Notes under the pieces: model-generated
The model's database searches: none
What the model saw: only the letters and a program-made list of their open reading frames with translations
Told to the model about the DNA's origin: nothing
In this document: positions 7,768 to 9,869 of the stretch, one piece after another
How positions within the stretch are numbered: the stretch's first letter is position 1
Layout: the number at the start of each line of letters is the position of its first letter
Assembly: GCA_913061385.1 (NCBI GenBank)
Contig: CAJXTM010000071.1
Location: 1-9,869, forward strand
DNA: 9,869 nt
Source: an uncultured Rhodopirellula sp.
GTDB taxonomy: Bacteria > Planctomycetota > Planctomycetia > Pirellulales > Pirellulaceae
Reading direction: 5' to 3'
Made by a program: the position numbers and the translations under genes

Positions 7768-9228
7768 TCAGGGGATTCGTAGGCTTTCCGCTTCCTTTTC
7801 TTTTTTCATTTCTCGCACCGCTCGATCCCGAGAATCGATGCGTCGCTGCCAAGACCAGACACCAAGAATTCCAAGAATCACCGCAAATGCGGCGACGCTA
7901 CCGATCAAATTGACTCCAGTGGGATCACTTGAATCCGGCTCATTGTTGCGAATCGCAGCCGCGATCAGCAGTGGACCGAATTGGTCACCACCGCCATTCT
8001 GGGCCATGAAGTCAGTTTCATAGCTCCATAGTCGAAAGAAAAATCCATCCATCTGGATCATCGTTTTCAGTTCAGAGATAACGGCATTTCCGCCTTCCTG
8101 CGTTTGGATTCGGGTTTCAAGGAAAGCCGGCAAGCTACGTGTAACGATGGATACCGGGTAGCGATTGTTAAAGCTGGCTGGGGGGCCATCGTCATCGGCA
8201 GGGCGTTCGATATGCACAACGACATTGCCAAGATCACCTACAGCGTCGATCTGATAATAGTGATCACTGCCTAGTTCCGCCTGACGCTGTGGTTCGGTGA
8301 CTGAGATGCGTGTGATCAGGACGGTTTCAAGATTCATTCGGAGCCATTGACCGGTGAGCTCAGAAGAGCCTTGCAGTAATGTGACGGGTGCGATCTCGTC
8401 TGGGATCGGGGAATCTGTTCTGTCCTGTCCGATGTCAGATGCCGCAGCCATCATGGAATAAAAAGCGTCGCCATCATCGGCCAGCAGCGGTCGACGATTT
8501 CTTGAGCCAAGGTTGGATAGCAGGCTGATGTCGACTCCTCGGTTCCTGAGCAGTTGCCAACCCACGGTGGGCGCAGATGCCGGTAGCCAACGCAAGCGGT
8601 TACAGACGATCGCTGATGCTATTGCTGGTGTTCCATTCAGCAATTTACTGATTTGCACTGTCACGCCAACGCCCTCGACCTGATCGCCGATCTGGGCATC
8701 CCCGGGCAGCGGGAGAGTAATCACCTCGATGTCATGTCCGCTTGGTTCGTGAACGGTGAGTACCTGCAGTTGCTTGAACTCAAGAAACTCAATTAACTTT
8801 TTTGGTGTCGCGACCAGTTGCATGGACTTGATCGTACCGGTGGTCGATACGGCATCGCCCAATACCAGCGGACGCGGTTTCTGATCACCCGCCAAGGTTG
8901 TGTCCTGAGTTGCCATTGCCTGCAACTTGGTCGGATTTACGATCCGTAATCGGTATAACAATTTTGCAAGTTCCCCCAACGTTTTCTCATCCGTTGGTGG
9001 GTAAGTGGCCGCAACGCGTTTTGCATCAAACCCACTGAGTAGTGGGATGACCGACTCGCCCGCGTGGCTGAAATTGCAGCAGCAACTACAGAGCAGCAAA
9101 GCAAACGTTAGCACGCATCGACGATCCGAAAACCCTGTAATCCGTGGCATGCAATCATCCACGTTCGGTGGCAGTATGGTGGAAATGTGGTTGAAAAGCT
9201 GTCGAATAGTTCTACTCCAATCTTTCAT
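7768..9228 (-). CDS. Exported, C-terminally membrane-anchored protein of unknown function (planctomycete type)
   Basis: A 486-aa protein with no family I can name. Seen: an N-terminal hydrophobic stretch at about 38-51 preceded by Arg and followed by SHA-GES, fitting a signal peptide with cleavage near residue 56. A long extracytoplasmic part follows, containing two beta-rich segments (about 120-215 and 285-400) with OB-fold-like patterns (for example GDAVSTTGTI, LPLPGDAQIGDQVEGVGV). One transmembrane helix lies at about 439-459, then a charged cytoplasmic tail (RRIDSRDR...EMKKEKE). The start is ATG 9228: it overlaps the upstream stop as ATGA and has AGGAG five bases upstream. The frame extends to 9396 but that part lies within the upstream gene. 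An ATG at residue 27 (9150) would give a shorter n-region but lacks a good SD. The second segment and the anchor resemble the upstream gene product, so the two are probably paralogous partners. Confidence 0.85.
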   Translation of the reverse strand: MKDWSRTIRQLFNHISTILPPNVDDCMPRITGFSDRRCVLTFALLLCSCCCNFSHAGESVIPLLSGFDAKRVAATYPPTDEKTLGELAKLLYRLRIVNPTKLQAMATQDTTLAGDQKPRPLVLGDAVSTTGTIKSMQLVATPKKLIEFLEFKQLQVLTVHEPSGHDIEVITLPLPGDAQIGDQVEGVGVTVQISKLLNGTPAIASAIVCNRLRWLPASAPTVGWQLLRNRGVDISLLSNLGSRNRRPLLADDGDAFYSMMAAASDIGQDRTDSPIPDEIAPVTLLQGSSELTGQWLRMNLETVLITRISVTEPQRQAELGSDHYYQIDAVGDLGNVVVHIERPADDDGPPASFNNRYPVSIVTRSLPAFLETRIQTQEGGNAVISELKTMIQMDGFFFRLWSYETDFMAQNGGGDQFGPLLIAAAIRNNEPDSSDPTGVNLIGSVAAFAVILGILGVWSWQRRIDSRDRAVREMKKEKEAESLRIP

Positions 9229-9820
9229 GGTTGCTCCTGCTCTGTTTCGGAAGATTCCATGGGGACATGTTCGCTCAAGCCCTTTAGAAATTCTTCCGGA
9301 TCCTGTCGGTAAGCAGTGCGAAGATTTCTGGATTTTGTGGCTAGCACGCTGGTACGCCACATTAAGAGCATCGCTAATCCGACACCGCCAAAGCACGAAA
9401 TGGAGGCAAAGAGCCAGAACTTGCTCGCCGAAACAGATAGTGAATTAGCAGTCGGTGTGGTGGGTTGTTCCCCTGCCATGAACGGTGCATACGTGATGCG
9501 TCCAACGACCACAGGGGCTAAGTCTGCTCCTGCACCTGATCGGTAAGCGAGGCGTTTCAGGAATCGTCCCACAACTGTGATTTGTACACCCAACTGGGTG
9601 GAAGTGCCGTCTCCAGCTTTGCCCACTTGTTCTGCAACCGAGCGCGGTACATCGGGAACGAACGCTACGAACGGTCGATCGGCACCCTCAGCAGGTTTTA
9701 TCCAGAGACGCCAGTAGTCCTTAATGCCATACGGGTTTTCGGACGCTTCTAGGTTTTCGGCCAAAGCCACATTGCCATTGATTGTCACCATTTGATTTAA
9801 AAAAACATCTGGTTGTTGAA
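9225..9820 (-). CDS. Membrane protein of unknown function, 5' truncated at insert edge
   Basis: The frame is open from the insert boundary, so this is the C-terminal 197 aa of a longer protein. The first in-frame ATG (9791) has no SD, and the codons before it read QQPDVFLNQ, which continues naturally into the beta-strand VTINGNV; I therefore treat the gene as cut by library preparation. Seen: a beta-rich segment (about 4-110) with DYWRLWI, VGRFLKRLAY and DLAPVVVGRI, a transmembrane helix at about 134-154 followed by basic residues, and an acidic Gln/Glu-rich tail. Architecture matches the C-terminal part of the downstream 486-aa protein, and the stop codon overlaps that gene's ATG, implying translational coupling. 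Function is unknown. Hydrophobic anchor polarity places the beta-rich part outside the cytoplasm. Confidence 0.8.
9234..9238 (-). promoter_or_regulatory. Ribosome binding site deciding the start of the 486-aa membrane protein
   Basis: AGGAG on the - strand, five bases before ATG 9228 and inside the end of the upstream gene. Together with the ATGA overlap it fixes this start over the longer open frame. Confidence 0.75.
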
Positions 9821-9869
9821 CTGTCTCTTATACACATCTCCGAGCCCACGAGACCGAGGCTGATCTCGT
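9821..9869 (-). other. Illumina Nextera P7-side adapter (artificial sequence)
   Basis: Begins with the Tn5 mosaic end CTGTCTCTTATACACATCT and continues as the exact reverse complement of the adapter at the left edge, including the same 8-base index and one additional base of the P7 primer. The insert ends at 9820, truncating the membrane-protein gene. Confidence 0.97.

Noticed and set aside
9229..9396. 56-residue N-terminal extension of the 486-aa protein
   Set aside because: Lies in another frame of the upstream gene; the SD and ATGA overlap place the start at 9228.

Overview
The window is one bacterial genomic insert of about 9.77 kb (49-9820) flanked at both ends by the same Illumina Nextera P7-side adapter, so the first 48 and last 49 bases are library sequence. 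The gene content and protein sequences point to a planctomycete, most likely Pirellulaceae (Rhodopirellula/Blastopirellula type). The grounds are a malate dehydrogenase that reads like the Rhodopirellula form, a membrane-anchored FG-GAP/ASPIC-UnbV protein, planctomycete-like membrane proteins of unknown function, weak or absent Shine-Dalgarno sites on most genes, and mid-range GC. This assignment rests on recall of families, not on a search. No tRNA, rRNA, CRISPR array or insertion sequence was seen, and no gene-free stretch exceeds about 200 bp.

Layout. On the + strand, the last 34 codons of an unidentified gene (to 154) are followed after 11 bp by a 628-aa FG-GAP/ASPIC-UnbV protein (166-2052). 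Everything else of note is on the - strand. Read in transcription order from the right edge: (i) a 5'-truncated membrane protein (9820-9225) overlapping by ATGA a 486-aa exported, C-terminally anchored protein (9228-7768); (ii) malate dehydrogenase mdh (7641-6694) with a strong SD and a hairpin/U-tract terminator-like element behind it; (iii) an alpha/beta-hydrolase-fold protein (6518-5679); (iv) a stand-alone response-regulator receiver protein (5480-5043) overlapping by ATGA a DUF423 membrane protein (5046-4609); (v) aspartate carbamoyltransferase pyrB (4490-3495) followed by a dihydroorotase-family gene (3433-2111), which converges on the ASPIC gene.

Most interesting biology. Two proteins that automated annotation would call enzymes seem to have lost their active sites. 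The PyrC-family protein lacks the HxH metal motif (GAE instead) and most other metal-binding and catalytic residues, as in the non-catalytic PyrC' partners of some bacterial ATCases, and it sits directly downstream of an intact pyrB. The hydrolase-fold protein has Arg at the nucleophile position and also lacks the expected Asp and His. Other points are a perfect 24-bp palindrome inside the receiver gene and a translationally coupled pair of membrane proteins that look like paralogues. MDH (TCA cycle) and PyrB (pyrimidine synthesis) are housekeeping. The window is a chromosomal core region and shows no mobile or defence island.
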